Shown here: piece by piece, positions 1-8,358 of the stretch | Numbering within the stretch: the first letter of the stretch is position 1 | How the letters are laid out: each line of letters begins with the position of its first letter | From: Rossellomorea aquimaris | GTDB lineage: Bacteria; Bacillota; Bacilli; Bacillales; Bacillaceae_B | DNA length: 64,000 nucleotides | Assembly (NCBI RefSeq): GCF_008180865.1 | Contig: NZ_VTEX01000001.1 | Coordinates: 1,389,809-1,453,808 of the forward strand | Direction: 5' to 3' | Notes under the pieces: generated by a model | Seen by the model: only the letters and a program-made list of their open reading frames with translations | Database searches by the model: none | What the model was told of the DNA's origin: nothing | Translations under genes and position numbers: made by a program

Positions 1-124
1 GCTGGATGGTGAGGGGAACTGCTCCGCTTGCAGCTAGCGTTCGGCCGAGCCTCCACAGCTTAGCCGAACGGGGTCTCGGCACGCCCGTACTTCCGCAGGA
101 GTCTGCGCAGTTCCCCTCACCATC
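1..124. repeat. Dispersed palindromic repeat, family C, with extra hairpin
   Basis: The ends are inverted copies: ATGGTGAGGGGAACTGC near the left end and GCAGTTCCCCTCACCAT near the right. The interior carries GGGGTCTCGGCACGCCCGT and CCGCAGGAGTCT. A second copy at 59213-59297 has the same parts in the opposite orientation. This copy additionally contains about 40 bp that fold as a hairpin (GTTCGGC near 39 pairs with GCCGAAC near 65) and are missing from the other copy. No coding potential is seen. It is an intergenic mobile or structured repeat; its function is unknown. Confidence 0.75.
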
Positions 125-293
125 TTTAACAGAATTTTCATGACAGAGCTTCAAGGTGTGCAAGAACACAATGTAACTAGAAAAAATAATTCCTCTTCCT
201 AAAAAGGAAAATCAATTTCTACTTACCTTAAATGAGATTGTTTGATAAAATTCTTGTTTTTATTGTATTCCATTGAGGATACATGCTCAGAAA

Positions 294-545
294 GTTGATT
301 CTCGCTGCAGGATGCTCGACTCCTGTGGGAATAGCTGGACAGTACGAAAAGCGGAGGGGCTTTGCCCAGGGGCGACAAGCATAAGACGAGTCTGCCGGAA
401 AGGCGCTCTTTGCCTTTTTGGCAGACTTGGCTTATGACCTCGAGCCCCTAAGCCCCGTAGCTAGACAGGTGAGACCCCGGAGGCGCAGCCGAGGAGGCTC
501 ACCGCCAGCCCCGCGGAAAGCGAGCATCCTGGAGCGGAAATCAAC
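294..545. repeat. Composite intergenic repeat (outer element)
   Basis: Outer arms are inverted: GTTGATT and CAGGATGCTCG on the left match CGAGCATCCTG and AATCAAC on the right. The interior has CTCCTGTGGGAATAGCTGGA on the left and a GGTGAGACCCCGGAGGCGCA segment on the right. A 126-bp unit separates the two halves at AGCTGGAC (333-340) and AGCTAGAC (459-466). From general familiarity with Bacillaceae genomes, the outer element alone is a common dispersed repeat. No gene is present in it. Confidence 0.7.
333..466. repeat. Single 126-bp structured repeat unit
   Basis: The interval between AGCTGGAC at 333 and AGCTAGAC at 459 is exactly 126 bp, the same period as the array at 51411-51950. The unit folds as one long hairpin: GGGGCTT/AAGCCCC, AGGGGC/GCCCCT, CATAAG/CTTATG, GTCTGCC/GGCAGAC and AAAGGC/GCCTTT. 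The near-identical 8-9 bp boundaries resemble a target duplication or a recombination joint. Confidence 0.8.
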
Positions 546-615
546 TATTACTTTCTCCTCTACAATAGCAACAAACTATACGAAAAGAGCCTAAACAAAA
601 GAAAAGAGACGCTCT

Positions 616-642
616 ATACAAGGGTAGTTCTACCACTTGTAT
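616..642 (-). terminator. Terminator-like hairpin
   Basis: ATACAAG-GGTAG pairs with CTACC-CTTGTAT around a 2-nt loop. On the minus strand it follows the 57-codon gene at 671-844 and is followed by a moderately T-rich stretch. It could end the ypsC transcript, but the U-tract is weak. Confidence 0.4.
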
Positions 643-670
643 GGATGTCCCTAGTCTCCCGAGAATGCAC

Positions 671-844
671 TCAGTCGTATATTCTCTTTTTCCTTAACAA
701 TTCATATTGAAAAGCCTGATCAAGGTTTTTCGTCGCTTCATCCAAGCCGGCTTGAATGGCTGCTCCTTCTTCTCCTGAAATGGAAGAAATAGAGCTTTGT
801 AATGCCTGATAGATTTTGTGGTAATCGATGAAGGAATGGTCCAT
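671..844 (-). CDS. Small unknown protein, 57 aa
   Basis: Predicted from an ATG at 842-844 preceded by AGGAG at suitable spacing. The product is polar and helical (begins MDHSFIDYHKIYQ, ends KKRIYD) with no membrane segment, cysteine motif or signal peptide. It lies 94 bp downstream of ypsC on the same strand and may share its transcript, ending at the hairpin at 616-642. I do not recognise the family, and no function is assigned. Confidence 0.6.
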   Translation of the reverse strand: MDHSFIDYHKIYQALQSSISSISGEEGAAIQAGLDEATKNLDQAFQYELLRKKRIYD

Positions 845-938
845 CCTCTTTCACTCCTCTGAAAATGATAGAACTATTATACGCAGGAAGTGAAAGGGAT
901 ATTCTGAACTTCTTTTCTTTTTTTTGTACTTGAAATGA

Positions 939-2078
939 TTACCCTTTTCTCGGTGGACGCGGGCCAAAGTACTGGTAATAATCTGTTCGAATGAATCCGT
1001 TAAACAATTTACGTTTTTTCGTAGCTTGTTTACCGTAGCATTGTTCAAAGTTTTCATGGGAAGTCATCATGTAAACAGACCAAGTATCGAGCTTCTCGAA
1101 AGCTTTCCCCATTTCCTGGTACATTCTTTCTACTTCTTTTCTTTCTCCCAAACGTTCACCATAAGGAGGGTTTCCGACGATGATGCCATATTCCAGTTCT
1201 GAAGTGAAGTCTCTGACTTGCATTTGTTTAAATTTCACCAAGTCTCCAAGCCCCGCTTCCATTGCATTCTCTTTGGAAACTTCGATCATTCGGTGATCGA
1301 TGTCCGTACCCAGTATTTCAAGAGGCTGATCGTAGTTAGCCAAATCCTCTGCTTCCAAACGTGTTTTCTCCCAGACCTCAGCAGGCATCATTGGCCACTT
1401 CTCTGACAAAAACTCACGATTGAATCCTGGAGCAATATTTTGCCCGATCAAGGCCGCTTCAATCGGAATGGTTCCAGACCCGCAAAATGGATCTACAAAT
1501 GGACGGTCAGGGTTCCATGTCGTTAATTGGATAAGGGCAGCTGCCAGTGTTTCCTTTAAAGGAGCCTCACCTTGTCCGATTCGATAACCCCTCTTATGAA
1601 GACCTTGTCCACTCGTATCCAGGGTGATGCTTGCTACATCTTTATGGATCGCCACCTCGATTTTAAACAAGGGACCGGTTTCGTCAAGCCACGCTGTACG
1701 TTTGTATGCTGTACGTAAACGTTCAACGATTGCTTTTTTTACGATCGCCTGGCAATCAGGTACACTGTATAGCTTTGATTTGACCGATTTCCCCTGAACA
1801 GGAAATTCCGCGTCTACTGGAAGGAAGTTTTCCCATGGCAGTTTCTTTGTATTTTCAAATAGTTCATCAAAGGAGTACGCTTTAAAGTCTCCGACGAGAA
1901 TCTTTATCCTGTCAGCTGTTCTTAGCCACATATTGGCTCGCGCAATCGCTGTTTCATCTCCTTTGAAGATGACTTTTCCGTTATCCACCTGACATTCGTA
2001 GCCCAATTCTTTCACTTCTTTTGCAACAATCGCTTCTAAGCCCATCGCTGCCGTTGCAATTAATGTATATGTACTCAA
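939..2078 (-). CDS. ypsC: THUMP-domain RNA methyltransferase YpsC (RlmL/Trm11-like)
   Basis: Probable SAM-dependent N2-guanine methyltransferase acting on rRNA. An N-terminal THUMP RNA-binding region covers roughly residues 45-155. The Rossmann methyltransferase domain carries DPFCGSGT (about 196-203, SAM loop) and NPPYGER (about 303-309, the (N/D)PPY catalytic motif of amino-group N-methyltransferases). At 379 aa the length matches B. subtilis YpsC (about 385). I chose the TTG at 2076-2078 because GGGGTGA precedes it and the protein then starts LSTYTLIATAAMGLE; upstream in-frame codons run into the rnpB terminator. It is preceded by rnpB on the same strand. The exact target base is inferred from family, not seen. 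Confidence 0.9.
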   Translation of the reverse strand: MSTYTLIATAAMGLEAIVAKEVKELGYECQVDNGKVIFKGDETAIARANMWLRTADRIKILVGDFKAYSFDELFENTKKLPWENFLPVDAEFPVQGKSVKSKLYSVPDCQAIVKKAIVERLRTAYKRTAWLDETGPLFKIEVAIHKDVASITLDTSGQGLHKRGYRIGQGEAPLKETLAAALIQLTTWNPDRPFVDPFCGSGTIPIEAALIGQNIAPGFNREFLSEKWPMMPAEVWEKTRLEAEDLANYDQPLEILGTDIDHRMIEVSKENAMEAGLGDLVKFKQMQVRDFTSELEYGIIVGNPPYGERLGERKEVERMYQEMGKAFEKLDTWSVYMMTSHENFEQCYGKQATKKRKLFNGFIRTDYYQYFGPRPPRKG

Positions 2079-2137
2079 ATTCGTCACCCCGTTAATCATT
2101 ATCTTTATTTCAATAGTATGGTCTTGTTTCCTTAAAT

Positions 2138-2187
2138 ATAAAAAGGACTGATACAAAAGAGCAGTGTATTACCTGCATGTATCAGTC
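2138..2187 (-). terminator. Terminator of rnpB
   Basis: On the minus strand GACTGATACA and TGTATCAGTC form a 10-bp stem followed by CCTTTTTATATT. It lies just 3' of RNase P RNA and upstream of the ypsC start. Confidence 0.8.
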
Positions 2188-2221
2188 ACTTGCATTATTT
2201 AATCCATATTGCTCTTATCCC

Positions 2222-2623
2222 GTAATAGTGTTCTGTAAGCCATGTTTTGTTCCGTTGTACTACAAACGACTCTTCGTCTCGTACTCGGGTGGTAATCATC
2301 TATCTACAAAGGAAGCTCCTTTGTCCCTCTCTTCGTTCGTTTCCTCTGAGAGGATTCCCCTACCTAATTTTGGGTTTCTCGCTCGTGGGGTTTACCTCGT
2401 TCCACTCCTGCCATTTCTAACAGGACTTCGTCACTGTGGCACTTTCAAGGTAGTCACACCATATCCAAAGGACTTAGGTGTTTTCCCTGCCGTCAACTCA
2501 AAACTTGAGCTGCCCTAGCTTATGAATTGGCTAGGCACGAACACTACGTGCATCTCAGCACCGTGCGAGCATGGACTTTCCTCTACAACTTAACGTTGCA
2601 GCGATTACCCGAACACCATTAAG
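2222..2623 (-). ncRNA. rnpB: RNase P RNA, Bacillus (B) type
   Basis: The catalytic RNA of RNase P, which matures tRNA 5' ends. Recognised from conserved blocks on the minus strand: GTTCGGGTAATCGCTGC near the 5' end, then GAGGAAAGTCCATGCTCGCA, AAAGTGCCACAGTGACGAAG, GGGTAAACCCCACGAGCGAG, and at the 3' end GGAACAAAACATGGCTTACA. The end helix P1 is visible as AATGGTGTTC (5') with GAACACTATT (3'), 10 bp including one G-U pair, which sets the limits to within a few bases. A conserved place beside gpsB and ypsA as in B. subtilis. Confidence 0.97.
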
Positions 2624-2676
2624 GATCAGCAATAACTAATTATACTGTAGTTCTTCCGAGTATTCAACTGGAAATA

Positions 2677-2985
2677 TCAGTCATACAATTTGTTTCCAAA
2701 TACGTGTTTCTCTAAATTAGACAAGCGCTTAAGAATATCGAAATTCGTTGTGCCTGTCTGTTGAGCAGGAGCAGCGGAGCGTTGTTTACTTGCTCCCTCC
2801 ACTTGTTTCTTCAATCGCAGGTTCTCTTGTTGCAGATCTTCTATTTCTTGATGGAAGGTTTCATAATCTTTAATAATCAAATCTAAAAATTTATCTACGT
2901 CTTCTGGTTTATATCCCCGCATACCACTTTTAAATTCTTTTTCTAGGATATCCTTTGCGGTTAATTTCACTTTATCTGAGATCAT
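2677..2985 (-). CDS. gpsB: Cell division and wall-synthesis adaptor GpsB
   Basis: A DivIVA-like coiled-coil protein that links penicillin-binding proteins to the division and elongation machinery. The N-terminal domain has the membrane/PBP-binding pattern [11 protein letters not shown]...[13 protein letters not shown], followed by a coiled coil (about 30-65), a linker with SAAPAQ, and a C-terminal trimerisation helix ending [12 protein letters not shown]. At 102 aa it is normal for the family. The ATG at 2983-2985 is preceded by AGAGGTGA. Its client PBP1 (ponA) is also in this window. Confidence 0.97.
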   Translation of the reverse strand: MISDKVKLTAKDILEKEFKSGMRGYKPEDVDKFLDLIIKDYETFHQEIEDLQQENLRLKKQVEGASKQRSAAPAQQTGTTNFDILKRLSNLEKHVFGNKLYD

Positions 2986-3101
2986 TATATTCACCTCTAT
3001 ATTTATCACTATCATTTTTTCAAATAACCATCAGTTTGTCAATTATAATTGTTTTCGGGGCTATACAATTCCCGAAGTGTTAATGAGTGATAAAACATCC
3101 T

Positions 3102-3659
3102 CTACTCAATCTTCCACTGCTCTTCTTCGACGACCCATTGCAGATCATGGAAGGTGATCGCCCTTATTTCAAAGGAAGGATCAGTTTCTTTCTTCTTCTT
3201 TGCTTCTTGATAGAAGTACCTGGGTGAGCCTTCTTTTTCTTCATCATACAGTATCACTAACGCTTGGCTTTTTTGCAAGAATAACTGATTTTTATTTCGG
3301 AATTGCTGTGGACTCTTGTAAGGTTCTTTTGAGATTGACTCGACAAAATCAGCTTGAGAAAGAATGAGTTCATAGTACTCTTTATTCACGTCATTCCAAT
3401 TTTCTTCTTGGGAGAGAAAAGGAGTCAATATAGCCAGTTTAAGATCAGGATAATCTTCCTGAAGCTCAAATACCACTTCTGCTCCCCAAAGTTCAACCCC
3501 AAGTTGCCCACTAATGAGTACCCATTCTAAATCTTCATCCAAAAGGGAAACTAATTCTTTCTTTAAAGCCTGCTTTATGTAGTAAATTGCTTTGTCATCT
3601 TGCTTAAAAACTCCTAGTTCAAAGGATTTATATCCGGTTATGCACGCAACATTACTCAA
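3102..3659 (-). CDS. ypsA: YpsA, SLOG-superfamily protein
   Basis: About 185 aa, normal for YpsA (DUF1273), a SLOG/Rossmann-like family implicated in division and sugar-nucleotide-linked control in Firmicutes. Diagnostic segments are [10 protein letters not shown] at the N-terminus, [19 protein letters not shown] and LAILTPF; the family glycine and tryptophan positions are kept. The TTG at 3657-3659 is favoured because AAGGAG stands 8-9 bases upstream; another TTG two codons earlier is too close to it. It lies directly upstream of gpsB, the standard Bacillus order. Confidence 0.9.
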   Translation of the reverse strand: MSNVACITGYKSFELGVFKQDDKAIYYIKQALKKELVSLLDEDLEWVLISGQLGVELWGAEVVFELQEDYPDLKLAILTPFLSQEENWNDVNKEYYELILSQADFVESISKEPYKSPQQFRNKNQLFLQKSQALVILYDEEKEGSPRYFYQEAKKKKETDPSFEIRAITFHDLQWVVEEEQWKIE

Positions 3660-3839
3660 ATGCAAAACTCCTTCATTAAACTTTCAGGACAGACAATTTC
3701 TCTTTAAAGCTTAGTGTGTCCCAATCCTTTACACTCTATTGTAACATATTTTACGAATTACGAGGTCAAGATCCCATTCTATCATAATAAAAGTTCACCA
3801 TCATAAAGAAGAGATGACTCTAATAGTCATTAGTCACTT

Positions 3840-3870
3840 TTGCAGAGCGACACAGTGTGTCGCTCTGCAA
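3840..3870. terminator. Perfect hairpin 3' of cotD
   Basis: TTGCAGAGCGACACA and TGTCGCTCTGCAA form a long perfect stem around GTG. It lies immediately 3' of cotD (leftward) and 3' of nothing on the other strand. There is no clear U-tract on either side, so it may act as a terminator or as a 3' stabilising hairpin. Confidence 0.5.
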
Positions 3871-3919
3871 TTGAAACTAACCTCTTAGAGGCATCCCTCG
3901 GAAGTCTTCACTCAGAAAA

Positions 3920-4258
3920 TTATCGTCCCATACCATATGGTCCGAATGGTGGTCTTGGACGCGGTCCGGGTCCGAATCCTGGGCCAAACCCCGGTCCTCC
4001 TGGGCCTCCAGGGCCTTGAGGTCCTCCTGGTCCACCCGGTCCACCGCCACAGTTGAAATGTTGGTGTGAAACACTGTCTACTTGTGATTGTGTTTGTGGG
4101 AAATAATGTTTATGTTGATACATAACATTATTTACATTTGTCGTGTGAGTAGGGTGAATGTGTGGCACCTCATAGGTGTTGCATGACTGATTCACACAAC
4201 ATTTTGTCGGGTGCATGACTGCAGGAAGTACTTGATTAGGTCTTGGTCTTTTATACAT
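3920..4258 (-). CDS. cotD: CotD-family inner spore coat protein
   Basis: A 112-aa histidine- and cysteine-rich coat protein. The N-terminus MYKRPRPNQVLPAVMHPTKC, the paired His-Pro stretch (VPHIHPTHT) and a central NVMYQHKHYFPQT match CotD. The last 45 residues are a Gly-Pro rich tail (GGPGGPGGP, GFGPGFGPGPRPRPP) that is much more collagen-like than I expect for B. subtilis CotD. RBS GAAAGGAGAG precedes the ATG. Expected to be expressed in the mother cell under SigK; no promoter was assigned. Confidence 0.88.
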   Translation of the reverse strand: MYKRPRPNQVLPAVMHPTKCCVNQSCNTYEVPHIHPTHTTNVNNVMYQHKHYFPQTQSQVDSVSHQHFNCGGGPGGPGGPQGPGGPGGPGFGPGFGPGPRPRPPFGPYGMGR

Positions 4259-4365
4259 AGAAACGCTCTCCTTTCATCTCTTAGTTGTTACACTAATAGC
4301 CTATGAAACGAAGAGGATACATGTACTAATACAAATACCTATTTTTAGGAAAACATTTTGCAGAC

Positions 4366-4470
4366 TTACATAAAGCTATATAAACTTTCCGGATAATTGG
4401 TAAAAACAAAAGCCGTTAAACCAATGACGACAAAGAACAAAATTAAGATCGCTCGGTTCATTTTCATCAT
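4366..4470 (-). CDS. Small single-span membrane peptide, 34 aa
   Basis: Begins MMKMNRAILILFFVVIGLTA: a short basic N-terminus followed by one hydrophobic segment of about 20 residues, ending NYPESLYSFM. It lies alone between cotD and mrfB on the minus strand, with GATGGG as a weak RBS. Too short for family assignment; the start could also be the ATG at 4459-4461. Confidence 0.5.
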   Translation of the reverse strand: MMKMNRAILILFFVVIGLTAFVFTNYPESLYSFM

Positions 4471-4593
4471 CCCATCTAAATATTAAATATTTTCAACACA
4501 ATTAACTATTTTACATCTACTTTTGAAAATTCTCAATATAAAAATAAGGAGTTTGAACCACTTTTTTAGTATAATTTATAAAAATTTGTGAAT

Positions 4594-5877
4594 CTAGGAT
4601 GGATGGTTTGTATTCTTATTCAATTTTCTTGTTAACCGGCTCTTTCGATGATGAAGTTTCCCTATAAAGACCTCGTGCTTTTGACTGTTTGCTTCCTCAG
4701 TTTCAATCAGCAGTGATTCGAGTTGCTCACATTTTTCTAATGCTAACTGGAAATTCTTCGTTTTGTGCTCATACAATTTAGCCAGTTCCAACAGTGCGAC
4801 TTTTCTAATGGAAATAGGGGCTTCTTTCCACAATCGTTCCCATAACTCTATCGCCTTCCATTCTTCTTTGTCTTTCTTGTATTGAAGAGCGAGGAGGTGC
4901 ATCGCCTCATAATTTGTTCTGTCATCTTCTCTAATAATCTCTTGGTAACGTTCTTTTGCAATCTCTCTGTTACCTGTGTATTCAAGCCATCTCCCGACCT
5001 CGAAGCGCTCTTGGTCAGTGGCTTTTTTATGAGCATTCAATAGTTGAAACGTTAAATGCGTATAGAGAGTGATCAATGACAATATATCCAGCTCATTATG
5101 GGTCATAACTTTGAATATACCTTCAGGATCCTTACGCTCGATATAATCAAAATATATCATAGGGGCTAAATATCCTGGAACATCGTCCACTCTATTAAAT
5201 CCAAGGATCTTTCGCTCTACGTTTATTAATTTTACAGACTCTAACCTGTGCTTAAAGAGTCTTCTGGATCCGTGATAAAGGTCAAAATGCCCAAATGCGG
5301 GCAATTGGGGGACATGCTTTTTAATGAGTGTATGCCTTGTCTTAACTTGAGGCCAATCAAACGCTTTTCCGTTATATGTCACGAGTGTGTTATAATCCAC
5401 ATGGCTTAAAAAACTGTGATAGAGAGGTATTTCACTTCCCGGTTGAGGCAAAAAATGCTGGGTCACAATCACCTCTGTTTCTGTCACCCTCCCATGTCCC
5501 AATAAGAAGATTGTATTTCCAACCCCACCACCTAAACCGGTCGTTTCCGTATCAAAGAAAAACATTTGTTCATGAGTATGCCCTTTAGAAGACAAGGGAT
5601 GGACACCCGCAAAGTCCTGCCAAGCATCCACCGCGCTAATAAAATCTCTAAACGTGTAGTCCCCATGTTGATGATCGATTGGATATCGTTTCTCTCTCAC
5701 CAGACAGAAATCACCGTCAATATCGTACACAGTGGCACCATTTTGTTTCCATAAATCAAGAAATGGCAAGTCTGCCGATTCCTGCTCTAAAATGGGGGGC
5801 TGACTTTTCTTATCTTCAGCGTCTTCTTCTCTGATAAGATGTTTTTTCATTCTTGATAATTTATTTTTAAGTGACAT
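4594..5877 (-). CDS. mrfB: MrfB (YprB), DEDD-type 3'-5' exonuclease of mitomycin repair
   Basis: Partner of MrfA in a UvrABC-independent pathway that removes mitomycin C adducts in Bacillus (established for B. subtilis YprA/YprB). An RNase H-fold exonuclease domain spans about residues 100-275: FFFDTETTGLGGG (D109, E111), a central TYNGKAFDWPQ and HNELDILSL supply the acidic metal ligands. The C-terminal part (about 285-410) has TPR-like helical repeats. RBS GAAGGAGG is just upstream of the ATG, and the gene starts 18 bp after the end of mrfA, so the two are co-transcribed. 427 aa, full length. Confidence 0.93.
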   Translation of the reverse strand: MSLKNKLSRMKKHLIREEDAEDKKSQPPILEQESADLPFLDLWKQNGATVYDIDGDFCLVREKRYPIDHQHGDYTFRDFISAVDAWQDFAGVHPLSSKGHTHEQMFFFDTETTGLGGGVGNTIFLLGHGRVTETEVIVTQHFLPQPGSEIPLYHSFLSHVDYNTLVTYNGKAFDWPQVKTRHTLIKKHVPQLPAFGHFDLYHGSRRLFKHRLESVKLINVERKILGFNRVDDVPGYLAPMIYFDYIERKDPEGIFKVMTHNELDILSLITLYTHLTFQLLNAHKKATDQERFEVGRWLEYTGNREIAKERYQEIIREDDRTNYEAMHLLALQYKKDKEEWKAIELWERLWKEAPISIRKVALLELAKLYEHKTKNFQLALEKCEQLESLLIETEEANSQKHEVFIGKLHHRKSRLTRKLNKNTNHPS

Positions 5878-5895
5878 ATTGATTCCCTCCTTCTT

Positions 5896-8160
5896 TTATT
5901 GAAGGAAAAGATGAAGAAGCTTTAATGTATCCACTTTAGCTGTGTCCAGTGAATGATCAGTTCCAATACATGATGGACAACCAGTTTTACACGGACACCG
6001 CTCTATCATTGCAGATGTCTCAAGGAGTATTTTCTCCATCTGTTCATACACCTTTTCACTTAACCCGATCCCACCAGGGTACCGATCGTAGATAAAGATC
6101 GTAGGTTGTTCATTGTGTGCAGCTTTTATTTGTGGCACTACAAAAATATCACTGGGGTCGCACATCACAAATAAAGGAATAATCGATTTCAAGCTTTGTG
6201 CTGCCCCTATGAGGCCTTCTTCCAAACGCTCCTGACTTAATGAAGCAGCGTCTCTTAAAGAAATCCAGCTGGAACTCGTGTGGAGTTCTTCTTCAGGAAG
6301 ATGGATGGGTCCAGATCCAATATTTTCGTGGGTATCAAATTTAATTTTCTTGAAAATCGTTGCCATTGCTTGAACAGTTACATCCCCATAAGCTACGTCA
6401 TACCTTTCCCCCGTGCGAATCTTGTCTGTTTCGAGTACTCTTAATTGTACAGCCAGATTGGCATCAGTGAAATAATCCACGTCCACTTCCCATACATACG
6501 CTTTCTTTTCTTCCCAATCCAGTTCCTCTACTTGAAATTGAACTCCCTGGTGTAAATAAATCGCTTCATCATGCAATAAGGTCATAGCTGAAAAACGATC
6601 CATTTCCCCTATTACTTTCACGGCTGAGATGTCTGTTTGGTCAATAATAATGACATTTTCCTGTGAAGCTGAGCGAAGGCTGATGTTATGGGCAGGAAAC
6701 ACATCATTCATCCAATACCATTTTTCACCGTTCTTATGAACCACACGTTCTTCCACTAAAAATTCTAGAATATCATCAATATCGTGCCTGCCAAATTGTT
6801 CCCCTTCCTTAAAGGGGAGCTCATAGGCAGCGCACTTAATATGATCAATAAGAATAATCAAATTGTCAGGGTTGATTCTCGCCGTTTCTGGGGTTTGCTC
6901 AAAGAAGTAATCCGGATGCTCAATAATGAACTGATCTAATGGGCTTGAGCTTGCCACCATGATGACCAGAGATTCCCCATGCCTTCTGCCGGCTCTTCCA
7001 GCTTGCTGCCAGGCACTTGCGATCGTCCCGGGATAGCCCGTCATGATGCACACTTGTAATTGACCGATATCTACCCCTAATTCAAGGGCATTCGTACTGA
7101 CAACTCCGTAGATTTCACCAGATCGCAAGCCTTTTTCAATCTCCCGGCGTTGAGTCGGCAGATATCCTCCCCTGTACCCTCTGATTGATTTCGATCCTAA
7201 TTGACTCTTCACTAATTCTTGTAAGTAGGTAAGGATAATTTCCACCCTTACCCTGCTTCTGGCGAATATGATCGTTTGCACCTTATTCTTCAATAATTCA
7301 CCAGCAATTCTCCTGACCTCCAGGGTCGCACTCCTGCGTATATTCAACGGTTTGTTTACAATCGGGGGATTGTAGAAAACGAAATGCTTTTTGGCACTTG
7401 GTGCACCGTTATTATCTATTAAATTCATTTCATTTCCGGTTAAATGCTCTGCCAGTTCTTTCGGGTTTGCAATCGTTGCCGATGTACATATGAAAATGGG
7501 AGAAGCTCCATAAAACTCGCAAATCCGTTTCAATCTCCTGACCACATTGCTTACGTGGGAACCAAAAACCCCCCTATATATATGAAGTTCATCAATTATT
7601 ACGTATTTAAGATTCTCAAAAAGAGACACCCACTTTGTATGATGAGGAAGGATGGCTGAGTGGAGCATATCAGGATTCGTTATGACGATATGTCCAGCTT
7701 TCCTTACTTTTTGCCGGATATTGGCGGAGGTATCTCCATCATATGTATAGCTATTAATAGAAGCTTCAGCTTCTGAGATGATTTCGTTCAACTCACTTTT
7801 CTGATCTTGTGCGAGTGCTTTAGTTGGAAAAATATATAACGCCCGTGCATCCGGGTTGTCCATGATCGTTTGTAATACAGGAAGATTATAACAAAGAGTC
7901 TTTCCCGAGGCTGTAGGAGTTACTGCGGTAAAATTCTTTCCTTCCATTGCCAGCCGAAAAGCGGAATGTTGATGGGTATAAAGCTTTTCGATGCCTCTTT
8001 TTTGCAGCGCATTTATTATTTTATCATTTATCTCCAGTGGCATATCTACCAATTGAGCGGGTTTTTCATCTATGGTATGCCAGTGAACAATCTGTTTATT
8101 AAAATCATCTTCTCTTTTAAAATGTTCAATCAACTGTTGAAGATTGTTTTTCTTAAACAC
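5896..8160 (-). CDS. mrfA: MrfA (YprA), DEAH-box DNA helicase of mitomycin repair
   Basis: Superfamily 2 helicase with 3'-5' activity. Walker A TPTASGKT at about 81-88, a DELH box in YVIIDELHIYRG, motif III SATIAN, motif VI QQAGRAGRR, then the MZB/DUF1998-type C-terminal domain with four cysteines C-X-C-X3-C-X2-C at about 722-731 (family metal site). About 754 aa, near the 749 of B. subtilis YprA. I chose GTG at 8158-8160 since AGAGGTG is 7 bases upstream; a GTG three codons earlier overlaps that RBS. Same operon as mrfB. Confidence 0.93.
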   Translation of the reverse strand: MFKKNNLQQLIEHFKREDDFNKQIVHWHTIDEKPAQLVDMPLEINDKIINALQKRGIEKLYTHQHSAFRLAMEGKNFTAVTPTASGKTLCYNLPVLQTIMDNPDARALYIFPTKALAQDQKSELNEIISEAEASINSYTYDGDTSANIRQKVRKAGHIVITNPDMLHSAILPHHTKWVSLFENLKYVIIDELHIYRGVFGSHVSNVVRRLKRICEFYGASPIFICTSATIANPKELAEHLTGNEMNLIDNNGAPSAKKHFVFYNPPIVNKPLNIRRSATLEVRRIAGELLKNKVQTIIFARSRVRVEIILTYLQELVKSQLGSKSIRGYRGGYLPTQRREIEKGLRSGEIYGVVSTNALELGVDIGQLQVCIMTGYPGTIASAWQQAGRAGRRHGESLVIMVASSSPLDQFIIEHPDYFFEQTPETARINPDNLIILIDHIKCAAYELPFKEGEQFGRHDIDDILEFLVEERVVHKNGEKWYWMNDVFPAHNISLRSASQENVIIIDQTDISAVKVIGEMDRFSAMTLLHDEAIYLHQGVQFQVEELDWEEKKAYVWEVDVDYFTDANLAVQLRVLETDKIRTGERYDVAYGDVTVQAMATIFKKIKFDTHENIGSGPIHLPEEELHTSSSWISLRDAASLSQERLEEGLIGAAQSLKSIIPLFVMCDPSDIFVVPQIKAAHNEQPTIFIYDRYPGGIGLSEKVYEQMEKILLETSAMIERCPCKTGCPSCIGTDHSLDTAKVDTLKLLHLFLQ

Positions 8161-8313
8161 AGGTATCACCTCTTCTATTCATTTTACCGAATCTATGTTC
8201 GAAACTAAAGAAAAAAAACCAGGATATCTTTTCCTCAATTATTTAATAAGAATGTAGGGGAGTCTAAATCGATTTATATAGAGGTATAGGACAAATGCAC
8301 ATATTCAGCTAGC

Positions 8314-8333
8314 ATTCATACACTAGTATGAAT
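8314..8333. promoter_or_regulatory. Palindrome upstream of hsp20
   Basis: ATTCATAC-ACTA-GTATGAAT: perfect 8-bp arms around 4 bp, 26 bp upstream of the hsp20 start. It may be an operator or an mRNA 5' hairpin. It does not match the CIRCE or CtsR boxes. Confidence 0.45.
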
Positions 8334-8358
8334 ACTTTTGCGTGAAAGGAGCATACCC

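Noticed and set aside
2177-2518. 113-codon frame on the + strand
   Set aside because: It lies antisense in rnpB, whose structure and conserved motifs are clear.
3877-4074. 65-codon frame overlapping cotD
   Set aside because: Alternative frame of the repetitive Gly-Pro tail; the CotD frame has the RBS and family match.
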